A stretch of DNA of 64,000 nucleotides from CAVRIA01 sp963721115 (GTDB lineage Bacteria; Desulfobacterota; Binatia; HRBIN30; CADEER01), in NCBI GenBank assembly GCA_963721115.1, contig CAVRIA010000004.1:372001-436000 (forward strand), given 5' to 3'. Shown here in pieces: positions 24,612 through 33,748 of the stretch (the first letter of the stretch is position 1; the number at the start of each line of letters is the position of its first letter). The position numbers and the translations under genes are program-made. The notes under the pieces are model-generated. The model worked only from the letters and a program-made list of their open reading frames with translations. It searched no databases and was not told the origin of the DNA.

Positions 24612-26036
24612 GTGGATGCGATCATGCAAGGACGCGTGCTCATCGTCGACGACGAAAAGGCCATGCAGCTCGCCCTGCGAGGGCTCCTCAGCAAGGAGGG
24701 CTACGAAGTCGAAACGGCCGGCAGCGGCGAAGAGGCCGTGCGGCGGATCGACCAGGGCCGCTTCCACGTGGTGATCACGGATCTGAGCATGAACGGCGTC
24801 GGCGGCATGGAGGTTCTCCGGCACGCCAGGAGTGTCGATCCGGATACGGCGGTCATCATGATCACCGCCTACGGCTCGGAGAAGGTTGCCGTGCAGGCGA
24901 TGAAGTTGGGGGCGGTCGACTACCTCCCGAAGCCCTTTGACAACGACGAGCTGCGGGTGGTCGTCCGTCGCGTCATGGAGACCGTGCGCCTGCGCCACGA
25001 CCATCGGAGGCTGCTCGAGCAGGTGCAGAGCAGCTTCGGCCTCGAGCAGATCGTCGGCCAGTCGCCGGCGATGACACGGCTGTTCGAGGCCATCGACAAG
25101 GTTGCCGACACGGACGTCACGGTGCTCATCCGCGGCCCCAGCGGAACGGGGAAAGAGCTCGTGGCCAACGCTTTGCACTACCGGAGCCCGCGGCGCGGCA
25201 AAGCGATGATCAAGATGAACTGCGCCGCCCTGAGCCGCGAGCTGGTCGAGAGCGAGCTGTTCGGCCACGAGCGCGGCTCCTTCACCGGCGCCACGGCGCG
25301 CCGTGAGGGCAAGTTCGAAGCGGCCGATTCCGGAACTCTGTTCCTGGACGAGGTCGGTGACATGCCGCTCGAAACCCAGGCCAAGCTCCTGCGTGCCCTG
25401 CAGGAGAAGGAGTTTGAGCGCGTCGGCGGCAATGTGCCGATCCGCGTCGACGTGCGCTTGCTGGCGGCGACGAACCAGGACCTGGAGAACAGGGTAAAGG
25501 ATGGTCGCTTTCGCGAGGACCTCTACTACCGGCTGCGCGTCGTGGAGCTGTCGATCCCCGCCCTGCAGGAGCGCCGCGAGGACATCCCGCTGCTGGTCGG
25601 GCACTTCCTCGAGCGCGCGGCGCGGCAGTTCCAACGCGAAGCGAAACCGCTTACCGACGAAGCGATGCGCGCCTGTGTCGCACACGAATGGCGCGGCAAC
25701 GTGCGCGAGCTGCGTTCCTCGGTCGAGCAGGCCCTACTCCTCGCCTCCGGTGCGCAGATCACCTCCGCGGATCTGTTCGGCGCCCAGAAGCCCCCGTCTT
25801 TTTCCGCCTCCGGATCCGAGCTGCCGGAGGCCCTCTCGTTTCGCGATGCAAAGGCCCGCGCAGTGGCCTCTTTCGAGCGCGAGTTCCTCGTCCGGGCGCT
25901 GCGCCGCCACGGCGGCAACATCAGTCGCGCCGCCCAGGAGATCGGCATGTACCGGCAGAATTTTCAGCAGAAGATGAAGGAGCTGGGAATCAGCGCGGAG
26001 GAGTTGTCGGGCGCATCGTTCGCGGACTCCGATTGA
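24612..26036 (+). CDS. Sigma-54-dependent response regulator, NtrC family
   Basis: A 474-residue activator. Receiver domain residues 6-120: Asp57 in VITDLSMNG is the phosphoacceptor, with Lys in YLPKPFD. The AAA+ domain has Walker A RGPSGTGKE, the sigma-54 contact loop as GSFTGA (Ser replaces the usual Ala of GAFTGA), Walker B GTLFLDEVGDM and the R-finger region DLYYRLRVVEL. The C-terminal Fis-type HTH is GGNISRAAQEIGMYRQNFQQ. The start is GTG 24612 or ATG 24624. It should activate the promoter at 23088 if the operon is autoregulated. Confidence 0.95.
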   Translation: MDAIMQGRVLIVDDEKAMQLALRGLLSKEGYEVETAGSGEEAVRRIDQGRFHVVITDLSMNGVGGMEVLRHARSVDPDTAVIMITAYGSEKVAVQAMKLGAVDYLPKPFDNDELRVVVRRVMETVRLRHDHRRLLEQVQSSFGLEQIVGQSPAMTRLFEAIDKVADTDVTVLIRGPSGTGKELVANALHYRSPRRGKAMIKMNCAALSRELVESELFGHERGSFTGATARREGKFEAADSGTLFLDEVGDMPLETQAKLLRALQEKEFERVGGNVPIRVDVRLLAATNQDLENRVKDGRFREDLYYRLRVVELSIPALQERREDIPLLVGHFLERAARQFQREAKPLTDEAMRACVAHEWRGNVRELRSSVEQALLLASGAQITSADLFGAQKPPSFSASGSELPEALSFRDAKARAVASFEREFLVRALRRHGGNISRAAQEIGMYRQNFQQKMKELGISAEELSGASFADSD

Positions 26037-26523
26037 GGGGATCGAGAGAGGGAGGAGGCGATGAGGCTCTTCGCTCGGTCGCGCAATCTAGTTCGCGGAT
26101 CGCTTGCGCAGTGCCCGCGGAAGTCGGGGAGCAGTGCGATCCTCGCAGCTGATCTAACTCGGTGAGCAGACCCTCGCCCATTGAATACGATCTGCTGTGG
26201 AGGCGCTCGCGGGGCACCGACACCGGCTCCAAGACGGCTCCTTGTGCCAGGTGCTCCAGGCTAGTCCAAACCGCCTGTTCAATTTATTGACAGTGCTATT
26301 TTTTGGTCGTGCTGACCAATTCATGACGTTCGACGCTTGCGGGGACAATCGAACGGATGTCACGCGTACGAGGAGAAGAACGAATCAAGGTACGCGACCG
26401 GCTGCGATAACCCGCCGTTCGCGTGGGCATTTTCTCCCAAACGTCCATCCAGACTGGCTTCGGGCCTTTTGCCTTCATGCCCCGTGGCGTGGGCTGGCAT
26501 ATCCCGTGCTTGGGTTGCACAAT
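26037..26523. other. Long intergenic region, somewhat AT-richer
   Basis: I see no convincing gene in these 487 bases. The middle (26280-26340) is clearly lower in GC than its surroundings and holds TTGACA (26287-26292) and a dyad, listed separately. The small open frames here lack coding character. The region probably carries the promoter and a leader of about 200 bases for the orphan kinase. Confidence 0.6.
26287..26319 (+). promoter_or_regulatory. -35-like element with operator-like dyad
   Basis: TTGACA at 26287-26292 is a perfect -35; the expected -10 (TGCTGA at 26310) is poor. Overlapping the spacer is TTGGTC-N5-GACCAA (26303-26319), a perfect 6+6 inverted repeat that could be a repressor or activator site. 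Confidence 0.4.
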
Positions 26524-27879
26524 ATGTCACCCAGCCGTGAGGTCTCAGCTCCGGGAGCGGCCGCTACCGTATCCGGAAGCGTCGGCAGTAGTCCGGTCAG
26601 CGAGTTGGTGAAGGCCAATATGCTGATCCTCCTCCGGTGGGTCTTGATCATCGCCACCTCGTACCTGGTCATCTTCAGTCGCCCGCTCGGGCAGACGACG
26701 CCTGCGGCGGCACTCTTCGTCGCCGCGTATCTGGCTTCCAACATCGGCCTGACGGTGTGGATTCGCCATATGCGCTCGTCGTCGCGCGCGTTGGATTGGA
26801 CGATCGTACTGCTCGATACCGCGGCCGTGTCCGTCGCGCTGCTCCTCACCGGCTCGGCATCGACGGAATTCTTCATCCTCTACTTCATCGTCGTCTTCCT
26901 GTCGGCACTGACAGAGCGCATCGGCTTGATTGCCGGCGCAGTTCTTCTGATCAGCGCCGCGCACGTCTACACACTGGCGCAGTACGTGAACGTCCAAGTC
27001 CTGATCAACGAAGGATACTTGCTCCGGGTCCCGTTTCTTTTCGCCGTTGCGATCTTCTTCGGCAACCTGGTGCAGGGGGCCCGATCGCGCGAGCACGCGG
27101 CGGAAGAAGGCCACGCGCGCGAGCAGCGGATGGAGTTCCTTTCGACTGTCAGTCACGATCTGAAAAATCCCCTGCACGTCGTCCGCTCCCTGGCCGAATT
27201 GCTGCTCGACGGCGACGCAGGGCCTTTGAACGTCCAGCAGACGGATCTGGCCTATCGCATTCACGCCAGCGCGGGGCAGCTCATCAACCTCTCCATCAAT
27301 CTGATCGACGCGGAACGGATCGAGGCGGGCAAGCTAATGCTTCGGCCCGGCGTTCACCGCCTGGAATCGATCGTCGAGAGTACGCTGATTCTGGCCCGCT
27401 CGGCGAGCGAGCTGAAGCGGGTTTCCCTCGAGTTCAACTCCGATCGCGGTCTGCCGGCAGCCTACGTCGACCCCATTCAGACGGAGCGCGTCGTCTCCAA
27501 TCTGCTCGGAAATGCCATAAAGTTCACGCCGCCGGGAGGACGCGTGCGGATCGGTGTCGAGCGACGGCAAGACATGGTTTCCGTCGTGGTCAGTGACAGC
27601 GGCCCGGGGATCTCTGCGGAGGACATGCCCCATATGTTCGAGAAGTACCATCACCGGGCCGCCGGCAGCAGGCACCTGGAGGGATCCGGGCTCGGTCTGT
27701 TCATCGTCAAGGCGGTGGTGGAGGCGCACGGCGGGGCGGTCGATGTCCGCAGTATGCCCGGCCGGGGCACGACCGTGGAAGCCTCGTTTCCCACCGGACC
27801 TGCCGAGATCGCCAGTCGCCGCGACCTCCGCGCAGCTCCCGCTCTCGTCGAGAGAGCCGCGTTCGCGGCGCGTTCCTGA
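26524..27879 (+). CDS. Orphan membrane sensor histidine kinase
   Basis: A 451-residue kinase. Residues about 35-180 form five or six membrane helices (ILLRWVLIIATSYLVIFSRP, LDWTIVLLDTAAVSVALLL, FFILYFIVVFLSAL and more) without a sizeable loop. The H-box is STVSHDLKNPLHVVRSLAEL, the N-box LLGNAIKFTPPGG, and G-boxes are DSGPGISAED and GSGLGLFIVKAV. No regulator gene is adjacent. Its membrane part is clearly related to that of the kinase at 48636 (both contain LxLRxxLIIATxYL at the first helix). The ATG at 26524 puts the first helix at residue 35. Confidence 0.9.
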   Translation: MSPSREVSAPGAAATVSGSVGSSPVSELVKANMLILLRWVLIIATSYLVIFSRPLGQTTPAAALFVAAYLASNIGLTVWIRHMRSSSRALDWTIVLLDTAAVSVALLLTGSASTEFFILYFIVVFLSALTERIGLIAGAVLLISAAHVYTLAQYVNVQVLINEGYLLRVPFLFAVAIFFGNLVQGARSREHAAEEGHAREQRMEFLSTVSHDLKNPLHVVRSLAELLLDGDAGPLNVQQTDLAYRIHASAGQLINLSINLIDAERIEAGKLMLRPGVHRLESIVESTLILARSASELKRVSLEFNSDRGLPAAYVDPIQTERVVSNLLGNAIKFTPPGGRVRIGVERRQDMVSVVVSDSGPGISAEDMPHMFEKYHHRAAGSRHLEGSGLGLFIVKAVVEAHGGAVDVRSMPGRGTTVEASFPTGPAEIASRRDLRAAPALVERAAFAARS

Positions 27880-28190
27880 GGGTATCTCTCGAAGCGGTCT
27901 CGCCCACATCCCGGAAGAGGAGAAGCGGGAACCGCTCGGCGAAGTACACGCGGGCTCGGTGCGCGCTGACACCTGCCGCCGGTCGGACGGTGCATCGACC
28001 CACCTTTCGAAGGCGATCCGAAAGGACTAGATTCAGTAGGGGTTGGCAGAATGCTCCGTCGACCAGAGTCGGGAGGTGGGATCGCGGGGAGGCGTGAGTT
28101 GCCGAGTGACTCGGTTCACAACTTGTTGTGCTGCTCTCGAAATTCCGCAGTGGGGTTTCGATCGAGTGGTATCGAGTGGGAGGTCACGCG
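27880..28190. other. Intergenic region with two adjacent palindromes
   Basis: No gene is apparent in these 311 bases. Just upstream of the CFA-synthase gene are two back-to-back dyads: CCGAGT-G-ACTCGG at 28102-28114 and CACAAC-TT-GTTGTG at 28117-28130, ending 60 bases before the start codon. They look like operator half-site pairs. A weak -10 (TAGATT, 28028) lies further upstream. Confidence 0.5.
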
Positions 28191-29447
28191 ATGCAGTCCA
28201 AGCAAGGGAGTCAATCCGCGGATTCGAACGTGATGGCCGGGACGGCCGCGCCACGGGCTGGGCGTGTCTATCCGGCCGAGAAGTGGCTCTGGCGCAAGCT
28301 GCTCTCGGCGTTCGGAGCCCCGGCGATCCGTGTTGTGCTGTGGGATGGCGAGGAGATCGTTCCCGCGATCCCTCCCGCCGCCACGCTTCGGGTCCGCGAC
28401 CGCCGCACGTGGTTCGCGCTCATGCGCAACCCGGACTTGAACTTCGGCGACGCCTATCGCGACGGCCGCATCGAGGTCGAGGGCGATCTGGTCGGCTTGC
28501 TGGAGGCCGTCTACCTGTCCGAGCCCTACGGTTCGCTGGCGTCGAAATGCGGGGCGTGGATGGCGGCGGCGCGTCTCGGCGGTAACAGCTTGACCGATGC
28601 GCGGAGCAACATCCACCATCACTACGACCTCGGCAACGACTTCTACCGCCTGTGGCTGGACGAGAGACTGCAGTATACCTGCGCCTACTTTCCCTCGCCG
28701 GCGACCGCGTTGGAAGAAGCCCAGATCGCCAAGATGGAGCACGTGTGCCGCAAAGTGAGGCTCGAGCCCGGCGACCATGTCGTCGAGGCCGGTTGCGGGT
28801 GGGGAGAGTTCGCGCTCTTCATGGCCGAGCGGCACGGGGCGACGGTACGGGCCTTCAACATCTCCGCGCAGCAGATCGCCTATGCCCGCGAGCAGGCGCT
28901 CAGGCGAGGGTTGACGGACCGCGTCGAGTTCATCGAGGACGACTATCGCAACATCTCGGGCTCCTACGACGTGTTCGTGTCCGTGGGGATGCTGGAGCAC
29001 GTCGGCAAGAGCCACTACCGCGAGCTCGGGCGCGTCATCGACGCGTGTCTGGGGAGCCGGGGGCGAGGGCTCGTTCATACCATCGGGCGCAACCGCCCGA
29101 TGCCGCTGAACGCCTGGATCGAGAGACGCATCTTTCCGGGGGCCTACCCGCCCACCCTGCGCGAGATGATGGAGATCTTCGAGCCCTTCGATCTCTCGGT
29201 GCTCGACGTCGAGAACCTTCGCCTGCACTACGCCCGCACCTTGGAGCACTGGCTGCAGCGCTTCGAGCTTTCCGCGGGGCGGATCGCCTCTTTATTCGAC
29301 GCGTCCTTCGTGCGCGCGTGGCGACTGTACCTCGCCGGATCCATGATCGCGTTTCGAACCAGCTGGCTGCAGCTGTTCCAGGTCTCCTTCGCCCGCGCCC
29401 GCGACAACGCGATGCCCTGGACACGCGCCCATCTCTACGCCCCCTGA
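28191..29447 (+). CDS. Cyclopropane-fatty-acyl-phospholipid synthase family methyltransferase
   Basis: A 418-residue protein with the CFA-synthase two-domain plan. The N-terminal lipid-binding part has NPDLNFGDAYRDGRIEVEGD; the SAM motif is VEAGCGWGEFALF (residues about 198-210). All residues that bind substrate and bicarbonate in E. coli CFA synthase have equivalents: Cys164 (YTCAYF), Glu269 (MLEHVG), His296/Ile298 (HTIGR) and Tyr347 (LHYART). The enzyme transfers a methyl from SAM to a membrane lipid double bond; the product may be a cyclopropane or, with a reductase, a methyl branch. The flavoprotein gene starts 17 bases later. ATG 28191 is chosen; the frame is open to 28128. Confidence 0.93.
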   Translation: MQSKQGSQSADSNVMAGTAAPRAGRVYPAEKWLWRKLLSAFGAPAIRVVLWDGEEIVPAIPPAATLRVRDRRTWFALMRNPDLNFGDAYRDGRIEVEGDLVGLLEAVYLSEPYGSLASKCGAWMAAARLGGNSLTDARSNIHHHYDLGNDFYRLWLDERLQYTCAYFPSPATALEEAQIAKMEHVCRKVRLEPGDHVVEAGCGWGEFALFMAERHGATVRAFNISAQQIAYAREQALRRGLTDRVEFIEDDYRNISGSYDVFVSVGMLEHVGKSHYRELGRVIDACLGSRGRGLVHTIGRNRPMPLNAWIERRIFPGAYPPTLREMMEIFEPFDLSVLDVENLRLHYARTLEHWLQRFELSAGRIASLFDASFVRAWRLYLAGSMIAFRTSWLQLFQVSFARARDNAMPWTRAHLYAP

Positions 29448-29464
29448 GGCGGTCGGCTCGAGCC

Positions 29465-30589
29465 ATGGAGAGCTGCGAGGTACTGATCGTCGGCGGCGGG
29501 CCGGCGGGATCTTCGTGTGCCTGGAAGCTGCAGCGCAGCGGGCTGGACGCCGTCGTCTGGGACAAGGCCGAATTCCCCCGCGACAAGGTCTGCGCCGGCT
29601 GGATCACGCCCCCCATTCTTTCCGAGCTCGAGATCGACCCAGCTCACTACGGCGAGGGGCGGACACTTCAACCGATCACCGGGTTTCGCGTGTCCCGCAT
29701 GGGCGATCGCGAGGTGGTCGTGGAGTTCGGCGCGCCCGTCAGCTACGGGATTCGGCGCTGCGAGTTCGATCACTTTCTGCTTCAGCGGGCTGGAGTTCCG
29801 CTGCGCCTGGGAAAGCCGGCCCGCCGCCTGCGGCGGCGGGGCGACGTCTGGATTCTCGACGACGCGATCGCCGCCCGGGTCGTCGTCGGCGCCGGGGGGC
29901 ACTTCTGCCCGGTCGCCGGTGCGATGGGGGCGCGGCTCGGCGCGGGAGAGCCCGTCGTGTCGGCGCAGGAGATCGAGTTCGAGATGGATCCGGAGCAGGG
30001 CCGAACGTGTCGCGTCGCAGCCGATGTCCCCGAGCTCTTCTTCACGCGCGACCTGGCGGGATACGGGTGGGTCTTCCGCAAGGGCAACTATCTCAACGTC
30101 GGCCTTGGTCGTCAGGACAACCGCCGCTTGGGCGAGCGCGTCGGGCAGTTTCTCACCTTCCTCGCGGAGAAGGGCCGGATCCCGCCGCGCATCCCCGCCA
30201 AGTGGCGCGGCCACGCCTATCTCCTCTATGGCCTGGCGCTCCGCGCCCTGGTGGCCGATGGAATGCTGTTGGTGGGGGACGCCGCCGGTCTGGCCTACCC
30301 GCGCAGCGGCGAGGGGATCCGACCGGCCATTGAAAGCGGCCTGCTCGCGGCCGGGGTACTCGCGGATGCCGGGGGTGTCTACGATCGCGGGCGTCTCGAG
30401 CGTTACGAGCGCGCCCTGCGCGAGCGCTTCGGCCGCCGCGAGGGGGAGGCTTTCGGCGCGACCTCGTTGCTTCCCCATGGGCTGGCCTGCGCGCTGGCCG
30501 GGAAGCTGCTTGCGACCCGATGGTTCGCCCGTCGAGTCGTCCTGCAGCGCTGGTTCTTCCAGGCCGGCCAGCAGCCGCTGGTGGTCTGA
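29465..30589 (+). CDS. Geranylgeranyl-reductase-family FAD-dependent oxidoreductase
   Basis: A 374-residue flavoprotein. The FAD Rossmann motif is VLIVGGGPAGSSCAWKLQ (residues about 6-23), followed by DKAEFPRDKVCAGWITP, the hallmark of the GGR family where the Cys sits near the flavin. The second FAD motif is MLLVGDAAGLAYPRSGEG. Members reduce isolated C=C bonds of lipid-linked isoprenoids, but several act on other substrates. It starts 17 bases after the CFA-synthase homologue, so both are cotranscribed. I infer that it reduces a lipid made by that enzyme. No isoprenoid gene is nearby. Confidence 0.9.
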   Translation: MESCEVLIVGGGPAGSSCAWKLQRSGLDAVVWDKAEFPRDKVCAGWITPPILSELEIDPAHYGEGRTLQPITGFRVSRMGDREVVVEFGAPVSYGIRRCEFDHFLLQRAGVPLRLGKPARRLRRRGDVWILDDAIAARVVVGAGGHFCPVAGAMGARLGAGEPVVSAQEIEFEMDPEQGRTCRVAADVPELFFTRDLAGYGWVFRKGNYLNVGLGRQDNRRLGERVGQFLTFLAEKGRIPPRIPAKWRGHAYLLYGLALRALVADGMLLVGDAAGLAYPRSGEGIRPAIESGLLAAGVLADAGGVYDRGRLERYERALRERFGRREGEAFGATSLLPHGLACALAGKLLATRWFARRVVLQRWFFQAGQQPLVV

Positions 30590-30664
30590 TCAGGCTCGCC
30601 GCGCCGCCGAGACCGTTTTCAACCGGGTGACTGTGCGCGAGACGTCTGCTAGCGTCGCGGTCCC

Positions 30665-31435
30665 ATGGGTCTTCGGCCCCACAGCGTCCTGCTCACGGAT
30701 CGCATGGCCGTCGTGACCGGTGCGGCAGCGGGCATCGGGCGGGCCATCGCCCTCGCGTTCGCTGGTTTCGGCGCCCACCTGGCGATCTGCGACCGCGACG
30801 CAGAGAATCTCGAACTGGTGGCTCGCGACGCGGAGGCAATGGGTTGCAGCACCATCAGCGGAGTGCTGGACGTCCGCGACGGCGCGCAGGTGCGGGCGTT
30901 CATCGAAGAAGTGGCGCGGCAGAGGCGGCGCGTCGACGTACTGGTGAACAACGCCGGAGGGGGCTTCTTTGCGGCCTTTCTAGAGGTGAGCGAAAAGGGC
31001 CAGGAGGCGCTGATCCGCGAAAACTTCGTCAGTGTGACTCACTTCGTTCGCGCCGCCGTGCCGTTGATGCTCCTCGGGGGCTCGATCATCAATGTCACGT
31101 CGATCGAGGCGCACCGCGCCGGCCCCGGGTTCGCCGTCTACTCGGCGATGAAGGCTGCGGTAGCCAGCCTGACCAAGAGCCTCGCTCTGGAACTCGGAGA
31201 GAAGTCGATCCGGGTCAACTGCATTGCTCCGGATGTCATCCCGACGCCCGGGACGGGGCCCATCGCCGTCAAGACACCACTGCCGCGCGCCGGTCAGCCG
31301 GACGACGTGGCCGGGGCGGCCGTGTTCCTGGCCTCGGATTTGTCGCGGTTCGTCACCGGGACGACCCTGCACGTCGACGGCGGTAACTGGGCCGCGGGCG
31401 GTTGGCGCCGGCGAGACGACGGCTTTGAGACCTAG
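30665..31435 (+). CDS. SDR-family oxidoreductase
   Basis: A 256-residue classical short-chain dehydrogenase. Cofactor motif TGAAAGIGRAIA, acidic ICDRDAENLE (Asp after beta2, favouring NAD over NADP), VNNAGGGFFAAF, catalytic Ser in NVTSIEA and the pair YSAMK. The C-terminal DVAGAAVFLASDLSRFVTGT plus DGGNWAAGG is the normal SDR end. Substrate unknown. It lies 75 bases downstream of the flavoprotein and may have its own promoter. Confidence 0.93.
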   Translation: MGLRPHSVLLTDRMAVVTGAAAGIGRAIALAFAGFGAHLAICDRDAENLELVARDAEAMGCSTISGVLDVRDGAQVRAFIEEVARQRRRVDVLVNNAGGGFFAAFLEVSEKGQEALIRENFVSVTHFVRAAVPLMLLGGSIINVTSIEAHRAGPGFAVYSAMKAAVASLTKSLALELGEKSIRVNCIAPDVIPTPGTGPIAVKTPLPRAGQPDDVAGAAVFLASDLSRFVTGTTLHVDGGNWAAGGWRRRDDGFET

Positions 31436-31648
31436 CTGAGGCGGCGCTGGGAAGGCAGGACCGAGGCCCGTCTCGAGTCGTGCTGCGCTGCCTCGCGGCT
31501 TGCAATTGCCGGCGTATCTGTGGTCATTCGGACGGCGGCCGCAAGTTTGGGGGCCGACGACGGGCGGGCAGGGGTGTTGGGTCTGACTCGCAACCGGATG
31601 CATTCCGCGCTACCTTGCGACCATGACTGCGAAGAGAGGACTGGATCG

Positions 31649-33517
31649 ATGCCGACGGCGATGAAACCTGCACGTGCTTCGGGGCGCAACCTCGCCGCCG
31701 CCAGCGCGGCACCGCGCCCGCATCCGCTGGCGGGAACCACGCTGAGCGGCGCCGACATGATCGTCCAAGTACTAGCCGACCAAGGGGTCGACACGATCTT
31801 CGGGTACAGCGGAGGCGCGATTCTTCCTACGTACGACGCCATCTTTCGCTACAACGAGAACCGCTCAGTCGATGAGCAAATGCGCCTGGTCGTGCCGGCG
31901 ACCGAGCAGGGCGCGGGCTTCATGGCGGCCGGGTATGCCCGCTCCAGCGGTCGAGTCGGCGTCTTTCTGGTCACCTCCGGGCCGGGAGCGACCAACTCGG
32001 TGACGCCGGTCCGCGATTGCCAGGCAGACTCCGTTCCGGTGGTGCTGATTTGCGGCCAGGTGCCGCGGGCGGCGATGGGGACCGACGCCTTTCAGGAGGC
32101 CCCGGTCTTCAACATCATGGCGGCGTGCGCGAAGCACGTCCTTCTCTTGACCGATGAGACGAAGATCGAGGCGACGATGCGCAGCGCCTTCGACATCGCC
32201 TGCAGCGGCCGGCCTGGTCCCGTTGTGGTCGACGTGCCGAAGGACGTGCAGCTAGCGGAGGGGCCCTTCCGGGGTAGCGGCCTGCTGCCCCTTCGCGGCT
32301 ACGAGGATCGGCTCGAGAGTCTCAACCGCTCGACCATCTCGGCCTCCGAGGCGAAGGAGTTCTTCCGGCTCCTCGGCGAGGCGAAACGGCCGCTGATCTA
32401 TGCGGGGGGAGGAGTCATCAACGGCAACGCGGCGCCGGAGCTGCGAAAGTTCGCCAAGCGGTTCGGGATTCCAGTCGTGACGACGTTGATGGGCATCGGC
32501 GCCATGGATACGACGAACGCCCTGTCGCTGCGTATGCTCGGAATGCACGGCACCGCGTTCGCCAACTACGCCGTGGAGGACTGCGACTTCCTGTTCGCCG
32601 TCGGCTCGCGCTTCGACGATCGGGTTGCGGGGAAGGTGAAGGAGTTCGCTCCAGGAGCGAAGATCGCCCATCTCGACGTCGACGCTTCGGAGATCGGCAA
32701 GGTCAAGCAGATCGACTGGGCCCACGTTTGCGACGCGAAGCGCGGGTTGGCACAGCTACTCAAGGCGGGCGCTGGATTCAAGAGGGACTTCCGCCAATGG
32801 CACGCGCACGCGGCGGATCTCAGAAAGCGCCATGCGCTCGACTACGATCGCGAGTCTCACCTCATTCAGGCCGAATTCGTGCTGTCCGAGCTGAACGAGA
32901 TCACACGCGGCAACGCGATCGTCACGACGGGAGTTGGACAACATCAGATGTGGGCGGCCCAGTACATGGACTTCATCCATCCGCGCACCTTCCTCACCTC
33001 CGGCAGCATGGGTACGATGGGTTTCGGTCTGCCGGCGGCAATCGGTGCGCAGCTCGCGAACCCGGGCGCCTTGGTGATCGACATCGACGGCGATGGCAGC
33101 ATTCGCATGAATTTGGGTGAGTTGGAGACGCTCACGACCTACGACATCCCGGTCAAGGTCTTGCTCCTCAATAACCTCGGCGATGGCATGGTTCGCCAAT
33201 GGCAGGACCTTTTCTATGCGAACCGTTATTCCGGAACGGACAAGACCCTGCACAAGAAGGACTTCATCCGTGCCGTGGAAGCAGACGGCTTCGGCTTTGC
33301 CCGTCGCGTTACCGAGATCGACCAGGTGCGACGCAACCTGGAGGACTTCGTGAGCTATCCGGGGCCGGCCTTCCTCGAAGTCATGACCAATCCGAACGCC
33401 CATGTGTATCCGATGGTCGGACCGGGAATGGGCTACAAGGACATGATCACCGGGAAGTACATTCCGAGCCGGTCGGACGCTTCCAGCGGAACCGACGAGC
33501 CGGCCGAGTACTTCTGA
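31649..33517 (+). CDS. Acetolactate synthase large subunit (ThDP enzyme)
   Basis: A 622-residue ThDP enzyme. The N-terminal Pyr domain has IFGYSGGAILPTYDAIF and the catalytic Glu in PATEQGAGFMAAGYARSSG; the FAD/central domain contains GAVINGNAAPELRKFAK-like sequence; the ThDP-Mg motif is IDIDGDGSIRMNLGELETL followed by LLNNLG; MVRQWQDLFYANRYSGT is the acetolactate-synthase signature. The residues fit the first step of branched-chain amino acid synthesis. No small regulatory subunit (ilvN) adjoins. ATG 31649 has AGAGAGGA 9 bases upstream. An imperfect hairpin (arms ctcgtcgc/gcgacgag) follows the stop at about 33537-33575. Confidence 0.92.
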   Translation: MPTAMKPARASGRNLAAASAAPRPHPLAGTTLSGADMIVQVLADQGVDTIFGYSGGAILPTYDAIFRYNENRSVDEQMRLVVPATEQGAGFMAAGYARSSGRVGVFLVTSGPGATNSVTPVRDCQADSVPVVLICGQVPRAAMGTDAFQEAPVFNIMAACAKHVLLLTDETKIEATMRSAFDIACSGRPGPVVVDVPKDVQLAEGPFRGSGLLPLRGYEDRLESLNRSTISASEAKEFFRLLGEAKRPLIYAGGGVINGNAAPELRKFAKRFGIPVVTTLMGIGAMDTTNALSLRMLGMHGTAFANYAVEDCDFLFAVGSRFDDRVAGKVKEFAPGAKIAHLDVDASEIGKVKQIDWAHVCDAKRGLAQLLKAGAGFKRDFRQWHAHAADLRKRHALDYDRESHLIQAEFVLSELNEITRGNAIVTTGVGQHQMWAAQYMDFIHPRTFLTSGSMGTMGFGLPAAIGAQLANPGALVIDIDGDGSIRMNLGELETLTTYDIPVKVLLLNNLGDGMVRQWQDLFYANRYSGTDKTLHKKDFIRAVEADGFGFARRVTEIDQVRRNLEDFVSYPGPAFLEVMTNPNAHVYPMVGPGMGYKDMITGKYIPSRSDASSGTDEPAEYF

Positions 33518-33748
33518 GACAAAGAAGAAGAGCCGACTCGTCGCCCCCCGTTGATTCAAACCGGAGGCGCGACGAGCCGCTCTGGAAACAGACTCTCCAG
33601 GTCAGATCAGCGCCAGAACGAGGCACCCTCACCGCGTACCGCGATGATAGTACGCACGATGCTTTACAACCGTCGTAGGCCCACGCTGGGGCCCGCAGGA
33701 AGTGGCGCGACTGGACTCGGATCGATGACCGGTCGCGGGGCGCCTGCC

